Source of the DNA: Candidatus Cloacimonas acidaminovorans str. Evry
GTDB lineage: Bacteria > Cloacimonadota > Cloacimonadia > Cloacimonadales > Cloacimonadaceae
Assembly (NCBI RefSeq): GCF_000146065.2
Contig: NC_020449.1
Span: 248,001-312,000 of the forward strand
Direction of reading: 5' to 3'
DNA: 64,000 nt
This document shows, in pieces, positions 43,582-53,294 of this stretch (positions are counted from its first letter, which is position 1; every line of letters starts with the position of its first letter). The notes beneath the pieces are model-generated. The model had not been told where the DNA came from. It was given only the letters and a program-made list of their open reading frames with translations, and did no database searches. A program made the translations under genes and the position numbers.

Positions 43582-44331
43582 TCAATGCATAGTTAAGCCA
43601 CCATCAACTGCGACGGTTTGGCCTGTTATATAGCTTCCTGCATCGGAAGCAAGAAAGAGGCAAACATTGGCTACATCTTTGGGAGTGCCCATTTTTTGTA
43701 AAGGAATGGCTTTGGCATATTCGGCTCTGATCTCAGGACTTAAGGATGCTGTCATCTCTGTTTCAATAAAACCAGGAGCTACAGCATTTACGCGTATATT
43801 GCGACTACCGAATTCCTTGGCACAGCTTTTAGTGAAGGCAATCAGTCCACCCTTGGAAGCAGCATAGTTTGCCTGACCACTATTTCCTGTAATGCCTATT
43901 ACACTGGCGATATTGATAATACAGCCATTACGATTACGCATCATATATTTAAATGCCTTTTGAGTGCAAATAAAGCTGCCTTTCAGATTTACATCCATCA
44001 CCATTTGCCAGTCCTCTTCCTTCATACGGATGAGCAAATTATCGCGCGTAATACCTGCATTGTTGATGAGGCAATCAATAGTTCCATATTTATCAACAAT
44101 ATCGGCGAAGATATTTTCAATGTTTACGCTATCAGTTACATTTCCTACATAGCCATAAACCTGAAACCCTTTTGTCTTTAATTCTGCAACCGCTTTCTCT
44201 ACGGTTCCAGCAGAAATATCAATAATTATTACTTTAGCTTTGGCTTCTCCAAAAGCAGTGGCTAGGGAAAAACCAATACCTCTCCCTGCACCAGTAATTA
44301 CTATAACTTTATCAGAAAAATCCCAGTTCAT
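43582..44331 (-). CDS. fabG: 3-oxoacyl-[ACP] reductase
   Basis: NADPH-dependent short-chain reductase, first reduction of the elongation cycle. 249 residues with the cofactor loop TGAGRGIG (13-20), NNAG (90-93) and the catalytic set S143, Y156 and K160 (YAASK). The end PGFIETEM...DGGLTMH is typical. GGGGAA lies before the ATG. 45 bases upstream of acpP. Confidence 0.97.
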   Translation of the reverse strand: MNWDFSDKVIVITGAGRGIGFSLATAFGEAKAKVIIIDISAGTVEKAVAELKTKGFQVYGYVGNVTDSVNIENIFADIVDKYGTIDCLINNAGITRDNLLIRMKEEDWQMVMDVNLKGSFICTQKAFKYMMRNRNGCIINIASVIGITGNSGQANYAASKGGLIAFTKSCAKEFGSRNIRVNAVAPGFIETEMTASLSPEIRAEYAKAIPLQKMGTPKDVANVCLFLASDAGSYITGQTVAVDGGLTMH

Positions 44332-44367
44332 TATTTCCCCATTAGTATAATTTTTATTTTTAGCAAC

Positions 44368-45300
44368 TTAACTTGTAGCTGACACCACACCATCAATGTC
44401 TTCATATTTGTCAATTGAAAAAACTTCCACATCCTTATTGATGTTTCTAATCATACCGCTTAAGACCTTTTGCGGACCGAATTCTATAAAGCGTTGAACT
44501 CCTTGGTCAATCATATACTGCACACTTTGAACCCATAAAACAGGTGAAACAATTTGTCGGGCAAGGAGTTCTCTTTCTTCCTGTCCATTCATAACTGGTA
44601 GAGCAGTCACATTGGAAATTACGGGTATTTTTCCATCCTTAAAATCCACTTTCCGCATTTCTTCCATAAGCCAATCCTTGGCTTTGTCTATTAAAGGAGT
44701 ATGAAAAGGACCGCCAACTACCAAAGGAATAACTCTTTTAGCTCCTTTGGCTTTGGCAATTTCACCCGCTTTTTGAACTCCTTCCGCGGTTCCGGAAATC
44801 ACGGTTTGAATAGGAGTGTTAAAATTTACAGCTCTTACTAAACCGACACTTTCTGCTTCAGAACAAATTTCTTTTACCAAATTTGGCTCTAAACCGATAA
44901 TAGCACTCATTGCAAAAGGGACACCGGCATTGGCTTTAATCATAAATTCACCTCTTTTATGCACCAAATGTAAGGCCTCCTGAAAGGTAATCATTTCTGA
45001 AGCGACAAGGGCACTGAATTCTCCCAAAGAGTGGCCTGCAACAAAATCTGCCTGCAGTTTACTTTTATTTTGAAACCCGTAAAGAGCGGAAATACTGTGA
45101 AATAAAATAGCGGGTTGAGTATAACTTGTCTGTTTTAGCGTCTCTTCTGGTCCTGAAGCCATTACTTCAGCCAAATTTGTGTTATGAGCTTTATCAAAGT
45201 TATCCAGAATTTCCTTTAAAGCAGGGTCTTTTTGAATAAAGTCATTTGCCATTCCTACATACTGAGAACCCTGACCGGGAAAAACAAAAGCTGTTTTCAT
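44368..45300 (-). CDS. fabD: Malonyl-CoA:ACP transacylase
   Basis: Loads malonyl groups on ACP. 310 residues with FPGQGSQ at 7-13, the nucleophile S91 in GHSLGEFSAL and the catalytic H200 in GGPFHTPL. Length normal. AGAGGT before the ATG. It follows fabH after a 111-base gap that contains a hairpin. Confidence 0.97.
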   Translation of the reverse strand: MKTAFVFPGQGSQYVGMANDFIQKDPALKEILDNFDKAHNTNLAEVMASGPEETLKQTSYTQPAILFHSISALYGFQNKSKLQADFVAGHSLGEFSALVASEMITFQEALHLVHKRGEFMIKANAGVPFAMSAIIGLEPNLVKEICSEAESVGLVRAVNFNTPIQTVISGTAEGVQKAGEIAKAKGAKRVIPLVVGGPFHTPLIDKAKDWLMEEMRKVDFKDGKIPVISNVTALPVMNGQEERELLARQIVSPVLWVQSVQYMIDQGVQRFIEFGPQKVLSGMIRNINKDVEVFSIDKYEDIDGVVSATS

Positions 45301-45383
45301 TATTTACCTCTTTTGTGATTGGAGCCCGCTTTAGCTTCGCATCTTTTTTTTTGCGGAGGAACAGCGTTCTCTGATTACACATT

Positions 45384-45403
45384 GGTTGACAAAGATGTCA
45401 ACC
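45384..45403 (-). other. Hairpin between fabH and fabD
   Basis: Perfect arms GGTTGAC (45384-45390) and GTCAACC (45397-45403), 6-base loop, 9 bases after the fabH stop on the reverse strand; no U-run follows. A similar GGTTGATG/CATCAACC hairpin lies at 59903-59922. Confidence 0.6.
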
Positions 45404-45411
45404 TTCCGTTA

Positions 45412-46404
45412 TTAATATCTTGCTAAAATACTTCCCCAGGTTAATCCTGCTCCAAAGGAAGTAAGCAAAATAATATCACCGCGTCTGATTTTTTTGTTTC
45501 GGATTGCCTCATCCGCTGCGATAGGAATCGTAGCAGAGGAGGTATTTCCATATTTTTCAATATTCACGATAACCTTACTCATAGGCACTTTCATTTTGGA
45601 AGCCAGTCCTTCAATAATGCGTAAATTTGCCTGATGGGGAATGATCCAATCCACATCTGCAGTAGTAAGATTATTGCGTTTCAAGAGTTCATCCGAAGAA
45701 GCATACATACATCTGATGGCATTTTTGAAAATCCGATTGCCTTCCATATAAACAGTATGCAGGTTTTTATCCACTGTTTCGTGGCTGGCTGGCATACGCG
45801 AACCGCCTGCATATTGAATTAAATACTCACCTTGACTGCCATCTGCAGCTATTTTACTATCAATAATACGCGAAATTTCGCTGGGTTCAGCTCTACTTAC
45901 TATTGCTGCTCCGGCTCCATCACCAAAAAGAACACAGGTATTCCGGTCTTTCCAGTTGGTAATTTTAGTAATAATTTCTACGCCTATAACCAAAATATTT
46001 TGCACAATTCCATTTTCTACATATTGCCGAGCTACATCCAAAGCATAAATAAAACCCGTGCAACCGGCAGAAATATCAAAGCAAGGAATATCTTTCAGCC
46101 CCAATTTCTTTTGCAAAATACAGGCAGTTGAAGGGAAGGGATGGTCTCCTGAAATGGTAGCTACAATTATTTGATCAATATCTTTATATTTAACGGAGGA
46201 ACTTTCTATTGCTCTAACAGCTGCTTCATAAGCTAAATCACTGGCTGCTTCATTTTCGGAAGCAATATGTCTTTCAAACATTCCTGTGCGGGTTCTAATC
46301 CATTCATCGCTGGTTTCCACAATCTTTTCCAAATCATAGTTATTCAATATCTTCTGGGGAACACAGCTACCAAAGGAGGATAATTTGGCATAATAATTCA
46401 GCAT
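45412..46404 (-). CDS. fabH: 3-oxoacyl-[ACP] synthase III
   Basis: Initiating condensing enzyme joining acetyl-CoA (or branched primer) to malonyl-ACP. 330 residues with the full triad C115 (SAGCTGF), H257 (IPHQAN) and N287 (YGNTSSATIP), and the G-rich closing TSFGAGLTWG. AGAGGT before the ATG, which follows the plsX stop by 2 bases. Confidence 0.97.
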   Translation of the reverse strand: MLNYYAKLSSFGSCVPQKILNNYDLEKIVETSDEWIRTRTGMFERHIASENEAASDLAYEAAVRAIESSSVKYKDIDQIIVATISGDHPFPSTACILQKKLGLKDIPCFDISAGCTGFIYALDVARQYVENGIVQNILVIGVEIITKITNWKDRNTCVLFGDGAGAAIVSRAEPSEISRIIDSKIAADGSQGEYLIQYAGGSRMPASHETVDKNLHTVYMEGNRIFKNAIRCMYASSDELLKRNNLTTADVDWIIPHQANLRIIEGLASKMKVPMSKVIVNIEKYGNTSSATIPIAADEAIRNKKIRRGDIILLTSFGAGLTWGSILARY

Positions 46405-46406
46405 AA

Positions 46407-47402
46407 TTAAGACCTCTCAAAATAGTTCCTGGCATTTGTTACGAAGCCGGATTGGGCAATTAAGGCAGCAAAACGGATAGCATTTTTCATTGCTTTGGCA
46501 TTACTGCGTCCATGAGCAACTACAGAAATTCCGTTTAAACCAACAAGTAAAGCACCACCGTATTCCGTATGATCCAGTTTATTTTTTATATGGGTATAAA
46601 CAGGATAGGAAAGAAGGGCGCCAAGTTTGGCAATCCAGTCCTTATTTATCTGTTCTTTCAATATCTCAAAAATAGAAAAGCCCACACCTTCAATGGTTTT
46701 TAATACAATATTACCGACAAATCCATCGCAGACAACTACATCGGTAATTCCTTTAATAATGTCCTTGCCCTCTATGTTACCGATAAAATTAAGTTCTTTT
46801 TCCTGGCTGAGTAATTGATATGCCTGCTTGGTTGTAGCATTTCCTTTGGCACTTTCTTCTCCGATATTCAAGAGTGAAATTCGGGGATGCTCTTCCTGAA
46901 AAAAATACTTGAAATACATACTTCCCAGTTTGGCAAACTGCACTAAATTTTCTGCTGTGCAATCCACATTGGCACCCATATCCAAAAGAATTTGATGTCC
47001 CGTTTCCGTAGGGAAAACAACGGCAATAGCAGGACGCAACACATTTTTTATGCGACCATAGATTAAAAGAGAAGCAGACATTACTGCTCCTGTATTTCCT
47101 GCGCTGACAGCAGCATCTGCAAGACCTTGATTATGAAGCTCAATTGTTTTCACCAAAGAAGAATCTCTTTTAGAACGCACAGCTGTTGCACCACTATCTT
47201 CCATTTCTATTCTCTGTGTGGCATTAACAACGCTGATTCTTTTTTGCGGATAAAAGAATTTTTCCAGTTCATATTTGATTTTTACTTCATCTCCAACCAG
47301 GATTACTTCTTCGCAAAGGTCTTCTTTGATAGCCAGAACAGCGCCTTCAATTTCCGGAAACGGTGCATTATCAGTTCCGAAAGCATCTACGGCAATACGC
47401 AC
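46407..47402 (-). CDS. plsX: Phosphate acyltransferase
   Basis: Makes acyl-phosphate from acyl-ACP for phospholipid synthesis. 331 residues opening MRIAVDAFGTDNAP, with GNTGAVMSASL near 110 and DVVVCDGFVGNIVLKTIEG near 215. The start is GTG at 47402, one base after the rpmF stop; its ribosome site AAGGAG lies inside the rpmF end. Order rpmF-plsX-fabH is the common bacterial one. Confidence 0.96.
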   Translation of the reverse strand: MRIAVDAFGTDNAPFPEIEGAVLAIKEDLCEEVILVGDEVKIKYELEKFFYPQKRISVVNATQRIEMEDSGATAVRSKRDSSLVKTIELHNQGLADAAVSAGNTGAVMSASLLIYGRIKNVLRPAIAVVFPTETGHQILLDMGANVDCTAENLVQFAKLGSMYFKYFFQEEHPRISLLNIGEESAKGNATTKQAYQLLSQEKELNFIGNIEGKDIIKGITDVVVCDGFVGNIVLKTIEGVGFSIFEILKEQINKDWIAKLGALLSYPVYTHIKNKLDHTEYGGALLVGLNGISVVAHGRSNAKAMKNAIRFAALIAQSGFVTNARNYFERS

Positions 47403-47403
47403 C

Positions 47404-47583
47404 TTACTCCTTAACTGTTAATATTTGCTTTTCATTATAGGTACCGCATTTTTCACAAATATGATGCGGTAGTTTGGGTTCTCCACATTTCTTGCAAGTG
47501 CTTATAGTTGGAGGAGTTAAAACCTTATGAGTTCTGCGTTTATCTCTCCTGCTTTTGGAGGTTCGTCTTTTGGGGACTGCCAT
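47404..47583 (-). CDS. rpmF: 50S ribosomal protein L32
   Basis: A 59-residue basic protein starting [20 protein letters not shown], the standard L32 N-terminus. A zinc-binding set C30-C33 and C43-C46 (CxxC twice) is complete. AAGGAG lies 7 bases before the ATG. First gene of the fatty-acid operon; the usual upstream yceD/DUF177 gene is absent. The promoter is not clear. Confidence 0.95.
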   Translation of the reverse strand: MAVPKRRTSKSRRDKRRTHKVLTPPTISTCKKCGEPKLPHHICEKCGTYNEKQILTVKE

Positions 47584-47873
47584 TTAATTTCTCCTTATCT
47601 TTGATAATTTTTTTAGCAAGACACAAGCAGGAACATATTATCAGAGGTGGAAATAATCCTTCTTTATAAACAATCGCTTGTGCTTTCTAAGCATTTATGA
47701 ACTGAACTTAAAAGGGACATTTTTTGTCAATCAAAATCTCTTTTTGGGGAGCAGACGAAGGACGCTATTCTTCAACAAGTTCCAAAAAATTAGAAAGTTG
47801 GCAAGCTATAATTACAATTTTGTTGAATATAGCTATCTTAGCAAAAAATCTTACTTCTTATTTTTTTTACCCT

Positions 47874-47952
47874 ATAATGACAAAGTAACAACCAAGTAAC
47901 AACTCCGTAACGAGACAACGGAAGTGTTACGGAAGTGTTACGGAGTCGTTAC
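47874..47952. repeat. 11-bp-phased palindromic array, GTAAC type, copy B
   Basis: GTAAC at 47885, 47896 and 47907 (weak ATAAT at 47874), then GTTAC at 47926, 47937 and 47948 (degenerate at 47915). Both arms step by exactly 11 and mirror about 47913. In reverse complement it aligns with copy A over 68 bases with 6 differences and no gaps. It lies in the 569-base gap between rpmF and the subtilase gene, which has no other feature. Confidence 0.92.
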
Positions 47953-48152
47953 TTAATCAACTATATAACAAGCAATTACGCATTTCAAGTCCACAGGGAC
48001 AGAGAATAGTGTTAACCTTCTATATTATCAATAAGATATGTACTTTTAATTTGCTTTTACCGAAAAGAAACTTGGCACCCCGATGCCCAAGAAGAATATA
48101 TTTTATTTAAAACTCCTTCGCCGGAATGATTATTGCTTTATTTTTAGATATT

Positions 48153-51100
48153 ATGAAAAGAATTACAGTTCTTCTTCTCGGTCTGTTTTTGGCGTGTAAT
48201 TTTTTTGCCATAGCCCGGCAAGATAAGCCAAAACAGCAACCGCTTTACTGCGCTAATGTTGTGAAAATAAAGCTCAGCCAGGATGCGGTTAATCGTTCCC
48301 AATTGCCAATTAATGCTTATGAAACAAGGGAAAAGACCCATTTTAATGAACTTGATCAATTATTTGCCTTAAACGGAATAAAGTCCATCACCCGTGCTCA
48401 TATTGCTGCCAAAGACCAAAAATGGGTTCAAGATACCGGTTTTGATCGCTGGTTTTTAGTTCACTTAAATGGAATTAAAAGCGTGGAAGAAGTAATTGCC
48501 AATCTAAAAAATAAGCGCTATATTGAAGAGGCGATTCCAGAATATTATGCTTATTTGCATAATGTTCCCAATGATCCTTATTTTGCTAATAATTGGGGTC
48601 ATAATAATACTGCTCAGCTTCCAGCTTATATAAACGGTTCTCATAGCGGACCTGGTGTAGGAATTATCGGTTTTGACAGCGATGCTATTGCGGCGTGGGG
48701 AGAAACAGATTTCTTTGGAGACCCGAATATTATTATAGGGATTTTGGATACAGGTGTAGATATTAATCATCCTGATTTGCGTTTGGTTCAGGGCTATGAT
48801 TTTGGGGATAACGACAATGATCCGAATGATAACAGTGCTTATGCAGGGCATGGAACTTGCACTGCAGGAATTGCTGCTGCTATAGCTAATAATGGAATTG
48901 GGGTTTCTGGAATTGCAGGCGGCTGTAGTGTAATGCCTATAAAAGTATCTAATAGTAATGGTGAAATATCATTTACTTATGCTGCTAATGCCTTAATTTA
49001 TGCTGCAGACCAAAATGTGGATGTAGTCAGTATGAGTTTTGGGGCTTATGGTATGGAAATAGGTTCCGATCCTGCCGCTGATAGTGCTTTGAGTTATGCT
49101 TATAATAATGGAGTAGTTCTCTTTGCAAGTACGGGAAATTATGATGAGCCGGCTATAGGTTATCCGGCAAAACATCCTGATGTAATAGCAGTTGGAGCTG
49201 CCAGTCCTTCCGGAGAAAGAAAAAACTCCAATTCTTCCGATGGTGAATATTGGTGGGGTTCCGGTTACTCTTTTATGGAACAGGATACAGCAGGAGCGGT
49301 TGATATTTTGGCTCCTACTATTTTACCGACAACGGATATTCAAGGTTCTGGCGGTTATTCTGATGCTAATTATTATATGTGGTTTTCCGGAACTTCCTGT
49401 GCCAGTCCTTATGCAGCAGGAGTTGCGGCTTTAGTTCGTTCCGTAAATCCTGGTCTTTCCCCTGCTGAAGTAAGAAATATAATTACTTCCACAGCGACAG
49501 ATATGACTATTAATACTTTTGAAGGTTGGGATTACTGGACAGGTTATGGATTGGTAAATGCCTATCAGGCGGTTTTAGCTGCCAATCCTTATTTACCGCA
49601 ATGTAAAATTGTCTATCCCATTAATAATACCGGATTTGTAATCAATTCGCTCATTCCTGTTCGGGTTGAGGCATCTGATTTGGACGATAGAAGTGTAATG
49701 GAAGTTCGTTTCTTTCTGGATAACAATCCTGATTATGTTTTTTCCGATGCTACAATGCCTTATGAATGGATTTGGAATACCGCCGAGGCATCTTTGGGGA
49801 TGCACAAAATAAAGGTAGTAGCAATTGATAATGACGGTAATCAAAGACAGCATCAAATAGTTATATCTATTGTCTCTCCTGCCGATGAAGGTTTTGAAAC
49901 AGGTGATTTTTCGTCATTATTTTGGCATAACAATAGCCCCAACCCCTGGTATGTGCAGGATGATATTTATTTTACGGGAAGCTTTTCTGCCCGTAGTGGA
50001 GGTGTGGAAAACGGTTCATTATCCGAACTGAAGCTGAAAATAAATGTTACTCAGCCGGGAGATATCAGTTTTTATAGGAAGGTATCTGCCCGAAAAGAAT
50101 TTAGTTACCTGCGTTTTTACATTGATGATAATCTTGCTGTTCAATGGACAGGAAAAAGAGATTGGGAACTGGTTTCCTGTCCGATAGAGTCCGGTTTGCA
50201 TACTTTTTCTTGGACTTATTACAGTTACGAAGATGGTTATGAATATGATAACTGTGCTTGGATAGACCATTTGATTTTGCCTGAATATGAAATCTACTAT
50301 TGGCCTCCGCGAAATTTGACAGCTGCCGGGGGAAATGGCTTTATTCTTATTTACTGGCAAGTTCCGGAAGCAGGAAATCCTATCGGCTATAAAATTTACC
50401 GTAACGATATTTTACTAACTACAATTACGGGAACAAGATATACCGATATGGAGGTAACAATCGGAGTTCCTTATCAATATAAAATTGTTGCTGTTTATGC
50501 TGATGGTGAATCGGAATCAACTTCCGCCCAAACTGCAACTCCTATAGCGGAAGATGTTACGGAAGCAATTATTGGAACAGGAACCACTGCTACCGGTTCT
50601 GCAGAGGGCTGTCCTATTAATAATCTTCGGAAAAGTTTACACGGTCAGATGATTTATAAAGCCAGCGAACTAAATCTGCAAGGTATTTTTGGTCCTATAT
50701 ATATTTCCCGTTTGGGCTTTAATATCGTTTCTTCACCTTTATATTCACTTCCTGCTTTCCAAATAAGAATGGCTCATACAGCCGCAGAAAATGTTTCTCA
50801 ATGGCGAGGTGAAGAAAACTTAATTACTTATTATTTTGCTGATAATTACAGACCTGTTCCGGGTGGTTTTGAAATGCTTACTTTAGATACCCCTTTTCGC
50901 TGGAACGGAATAGATAATATTTTGATAGATACTGCTTTTAGCCCGGCAAATGCAACTTCCTCTTATGGAACAGTTTGCTACACAGTAACCCCTAATGGTT
51001 ATCGTTACACCCGCAGTGATACTAACGATCAAACCGATATTTTTTATGGCGGAACTTTAACTGTTTACAGACCTAACCTGAAAATATCAACGGCTAATAT

Positions 51101-52952
51101 GCCAAATATTCAAATCAGTGCTAACAACCTGGTTTTTGGCAATGTTCTTGTTGGCTTTGAAACAAGCAAATCATTTACCATAACTAACACCGGAACCTCC
51201 CTGCTAACGGGAGAAATTACTGTGCCTAATGGCTTTAGCATTGCTTGTAAGGGAAAGAAACAAAATACTGTATTCTTCTCTATTTCTGCTGATAATTCTG
51301 CTGTTTTTACCGTCTTTTTCACTCCTGAATCGCCAGGGACTTATAATGGCAATTTAATTATTACTCATAATGTTGATAGCGAAAATAGGATTATAGTCCT
51401 GAAGGCAATTTCACTAACTGCTCAAAATACTCCCTTTATTGACGGTTTTGAAACAGATAGCTGTCAGTGGACTTTTGCCAATGAAAATCAGACCAATAAA
51501 TGGATGCGAGGTTCTCTCGTTACTCAAGCCGGAAGAGGAGGACTTTTTATCAGCGGTGATGGCGGAATCAGCCATACTTATATAACCAATAGTGCTTCTG
51601 TCAGTTATGCTTACAAAGATATTTTAATTCCTGAGGGAACCGAGAATTGCAAATTACGCTTTTCCTGGAAAGCCAAAGGAGAAGGAACAGGACCCTATTT
51701 TGACTACCTAAGGGTTTATTGTGTTGAACCCGATGTAGTTCCGGAAGCGGGAATTGTTTTAAGCACAGGACAATTGAGCTCTCCTTTGAATCATACGGAA
51801 ATTTGGAAAGAAGCAGACCTTAATATTCCGAATTCTTTATCAGGCGGACCTAAAAGAATTATTTTGATGTGGACAAACGATGCCACTGGCGGAACTCAAC
51901 CTCCTGCTGCGGTTGATAATATTCGTGTTCTTCTCAATAACTATACGGACTATGCCTTTGTTTACAATGGGTTGGCTTTAGTTAATGTCCCGGCTGTATC
52001 CGATACTTTAGGCAATACATATTATCCCAAACTTACAATTGAAGGAATTACTAATCCGGAAAATTATTTAACTGTTACTTCCGGTTTTGCCTCGTTAGAT
52101 GAGCCCTTTGCGGATGCGGGAATGGATTTTACTCTTACGGGAGCGAATTTCAGCGGCGCAGAAATTATTTTTTATCATAATTTAGGATTTACACCCTATT
52201 ATCTGGGCTATAAAATTGAAGGCAGAGGAATATGGATGATTCAATCGGCAGAAATAAACTGGACAAATGAATTTGCTTATTTTACCGTGCCTGATTTTTA
52301 TTCCAATGCTACCAAAATATCATTCTGTTTTCCCCGTCAGAATAATGTTTTGCCACCCTATCTAAATAGTTTTACGGCAACCCTGAACGAGAGCAATAAA
52401 GTTGTTCTTTCCTGGATAAGCAATGCAGAAACAGGAATATCCGCTTTTCAAATTTGGCGCGCAAATAACAGTAATCTTTCTTCTGCAATAGCTATTAGCG
52501 ATTTAATAACCTTTAATCCTGCCCAACAAAATAATTATACTTATACGGATACAACTTCTGTAGCTCTTACCCGTTACTATTACTGGCTGAAAGTTATCAA
52601 TAATGATGCTATAGAGAATTTTTGGGGTCCCATTACAATTTTAACTTCCAATGATCCACCCCCGCTTCCTCCTCCGGAAACAGCTCTTTTAGGAGTTTTT
52701 CCCAATCCTTTTAATCCTGGCACAAAAATCCACTATGCCCTGAAACAGGAAGGAACTGTGGAATTTAAAATCTATAATGCTAAAGGACAATTAGTAAATA
52801 GCTTTTCTGAAACTCATTCTTCTCCAGGAACCTATGTTTGCGAGTTTTCGGGTAAAAACAAAGAGGGCAAGGAATTAGCAAGCGGACTCTATATCTGTTC
52901 TATGCGATTTAAAGGGAAAACCTATGTCCGCAAAATGGTAAAAACCAAATAA
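48153..52952 (+). CDS. Giant secreted subtilisin-like serine protease with C-terminal sorting domain
   Basis: A 1599-residue S8 protease. Signal peptide MKRITVLLLGLFLACNFFAIA, propeptide (about 30-150), then the catalytic domain with D199 (GILDTGVDINHPDL), H233 (GHGTCTAG) and S415 (SGTSCASPYAAG). The long C-terminal part has an Ig-like stalk (about 485-580), jelly-roll domains, a fibronectin-like domain with NLTAAGGNGFILIYW, a choice-of-anchor-like domain with FGNVLVGFETSKSF, and more beta domains. The last 85 residues form a FlgD-Ig / type IX-like sorting domain opening FPNPFNPGTKIHY and ending with a basic KMVKTK. This predicts export to the cell surface. An in-frame ATG at 48126 is possible; neither start has a clear ribosome site, and 48153 gives the better signal peptide. 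Confidence 0.9.
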   Translation: MKRITVLLLGLFLACNFFAIARQDKPKQQPLYCANVVKIKLSQDAVNRSQLPINAYETREKTHFNELDQLFALNGIKSITRAHIAAKDQKWVQDTGFDRWFLVHLNGIKSVEEVIANLKNKRYIEEAIPEYYAYLHNVPNDPYFANNWGHNNTAQLPAYINGSHSGPGVGIIGFDSDAIAAWGETDFFGDPNIIIGILDTGVDINHPDLRLVQGYDFGDNDNDPNDNSAYAGHGTCTAGIAAAIANNGIGVSGIAGGCSVMPIKVSNSNGEISFTYAANALIYAADQNVDVVSMSFGAYGMEIGSDPAADSALSYAYNNGVVLFASTGNYDEPAIGYPAKHPDVIAVGAASPSGERKNSNSSDGEYWWGSGYSFMEQDTAGAVDILAPTILPTTDIQGSGGYSDANYYMWFSGTSCASPYAAGVAALVRSVNPGLSPAEVRNIITSTATDMTINTFEGWDYWTGYGLVNAYQAVLAANPYLPQCKIVYPINNTGFVINSLIPVRVEASDLDDRSVMEVRFFLDNNPDYVFSDATMPYEWIWNTAEASLGMHKIKVVAIDNDGNQRQHQIVISIVSPADEGFETGDFSSLFWHNNSPNPWYVQDDIYFTGSFSARSGGVENGSLSELKLKINVTQPGDISFYRKVSARKEFSYLRFYIDDNLAVQWTGKRDWELVSCPIESGLHTFSWTYYSYEDGYEYDNCAWIDHLILPEYEIYYWPPRNLTAAGGNGFILIYWQVPEAGNPIGYKIYRNDILLTTITGTRYTDMEVTIGVPYQYKIVAVYADGESESTSAQTATPIAEDVTEAIIGTGTTATGSAEGCPINNLRKSLHGQMIYKASELNLQGIFGPIYISRLGFNIVSSPLYSLPAFQIRMAHTAAENVSQWRGEENLITYYFADNYRPVPGGFEMLTLDTPFRWNGIDNILIDTAFSPANATSSYGTVCYTVTPNGYRYTRSDTNDQTDIFYGGTLTVYRPNLKISTANMPNIQISANNLVFGNVLVGFETSKSFTITNTGTSLLTGEITVPNGFSIACKGKKQNTVFFSISADNSAVFTVFFTPESPGTYNGNLIITHNVDSENRIIVLKAISLTAQNTPFIDGFETDSCQWTFANENQTNKWMRGSLVTQAGRGGLFISGDGGISHTYITNSASVSYAYKDILIPEGTENCKLRFSWKAKGEGTGPYFDYLRVYCVEPDVVPEAGIVLSTGQLSSPLNHTEIWKEADLNIPNSLSGGPKRIILMWTNDATGGTQPPAAVDNIRVLLNNYTDYAFVYNGLALVNVPAVSDTLGNTYYPKLTIEGITNPENYLTVTSGFASLDEPFADAGMDFTLTGANFSGAEIIFYHNLGFTPYYLGYKIEGRGIWMIQSAEINWTNEFAYFTVPDFYSNATKISFCFPRQNNVLPPYLNSFTATLNESNKVVLSWISNAETGISAFQIWRANNSNLSSAIAISDLITFNPAQQNNYTYTDTTSVALTRYYYWLKVINNDAIENFWGPITILTSNDPPPLPPPETALLGVFPNPFNPGTKIHYALKQEGTVEFKIYNAKGQLVNSFSETHSSPGTYVCEFSGKNKEGKELASGLYICSMRFKGKTYVRKMVKTK

Positions 52953-53294
52953 ACATCAACAGAGCTAAAAAAAAGTTAAAATAATAATGCGATAAAGCAA
53001 GCGCTAATAATTAAACCTTTTATTACACCAAAAACGCCGAGAGGAGATTAAAATGAAGAATGAAAAGTGATCATAAGAGGGGGGGGCAGGAAAACTAAAT
53101 AATAATTGATTTTTTTAGAACTACTTATCATAGACCCGATTATTAAAATGATATTGGCGTGCCTTCTTTCAATTTGTAAGAAACAAACCAGCTTTTACTT
53201 GACGCCAAACCTTCTTTTCAGAATTGGTTCAAAACAGTTAAAAAATATGTAAAGAAGAACAAAACAACGACAAAAAAAAGAGGTAACTGCCAAA
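52953..53294. other. Intergenic stretch before valS
   Basis: AT-rich, no gene seen. A GAGGAGATTAAAATG with a five-codon frame and a G8 run occur near 53040-53090. A weak TTGGTT - 16 bases - TATGTA promoter candidate lies about 53226-53253. No T-box or other aminoacyl-tRNA-synthetase leader is visible. Confidence 0.4.

Noticed and set aside
53095-53294. Possible T-box leader for valS
   Set aside because: No AGGGTGGNACCGCG-type block, specifier loop or terminator-antiterminator pair found.
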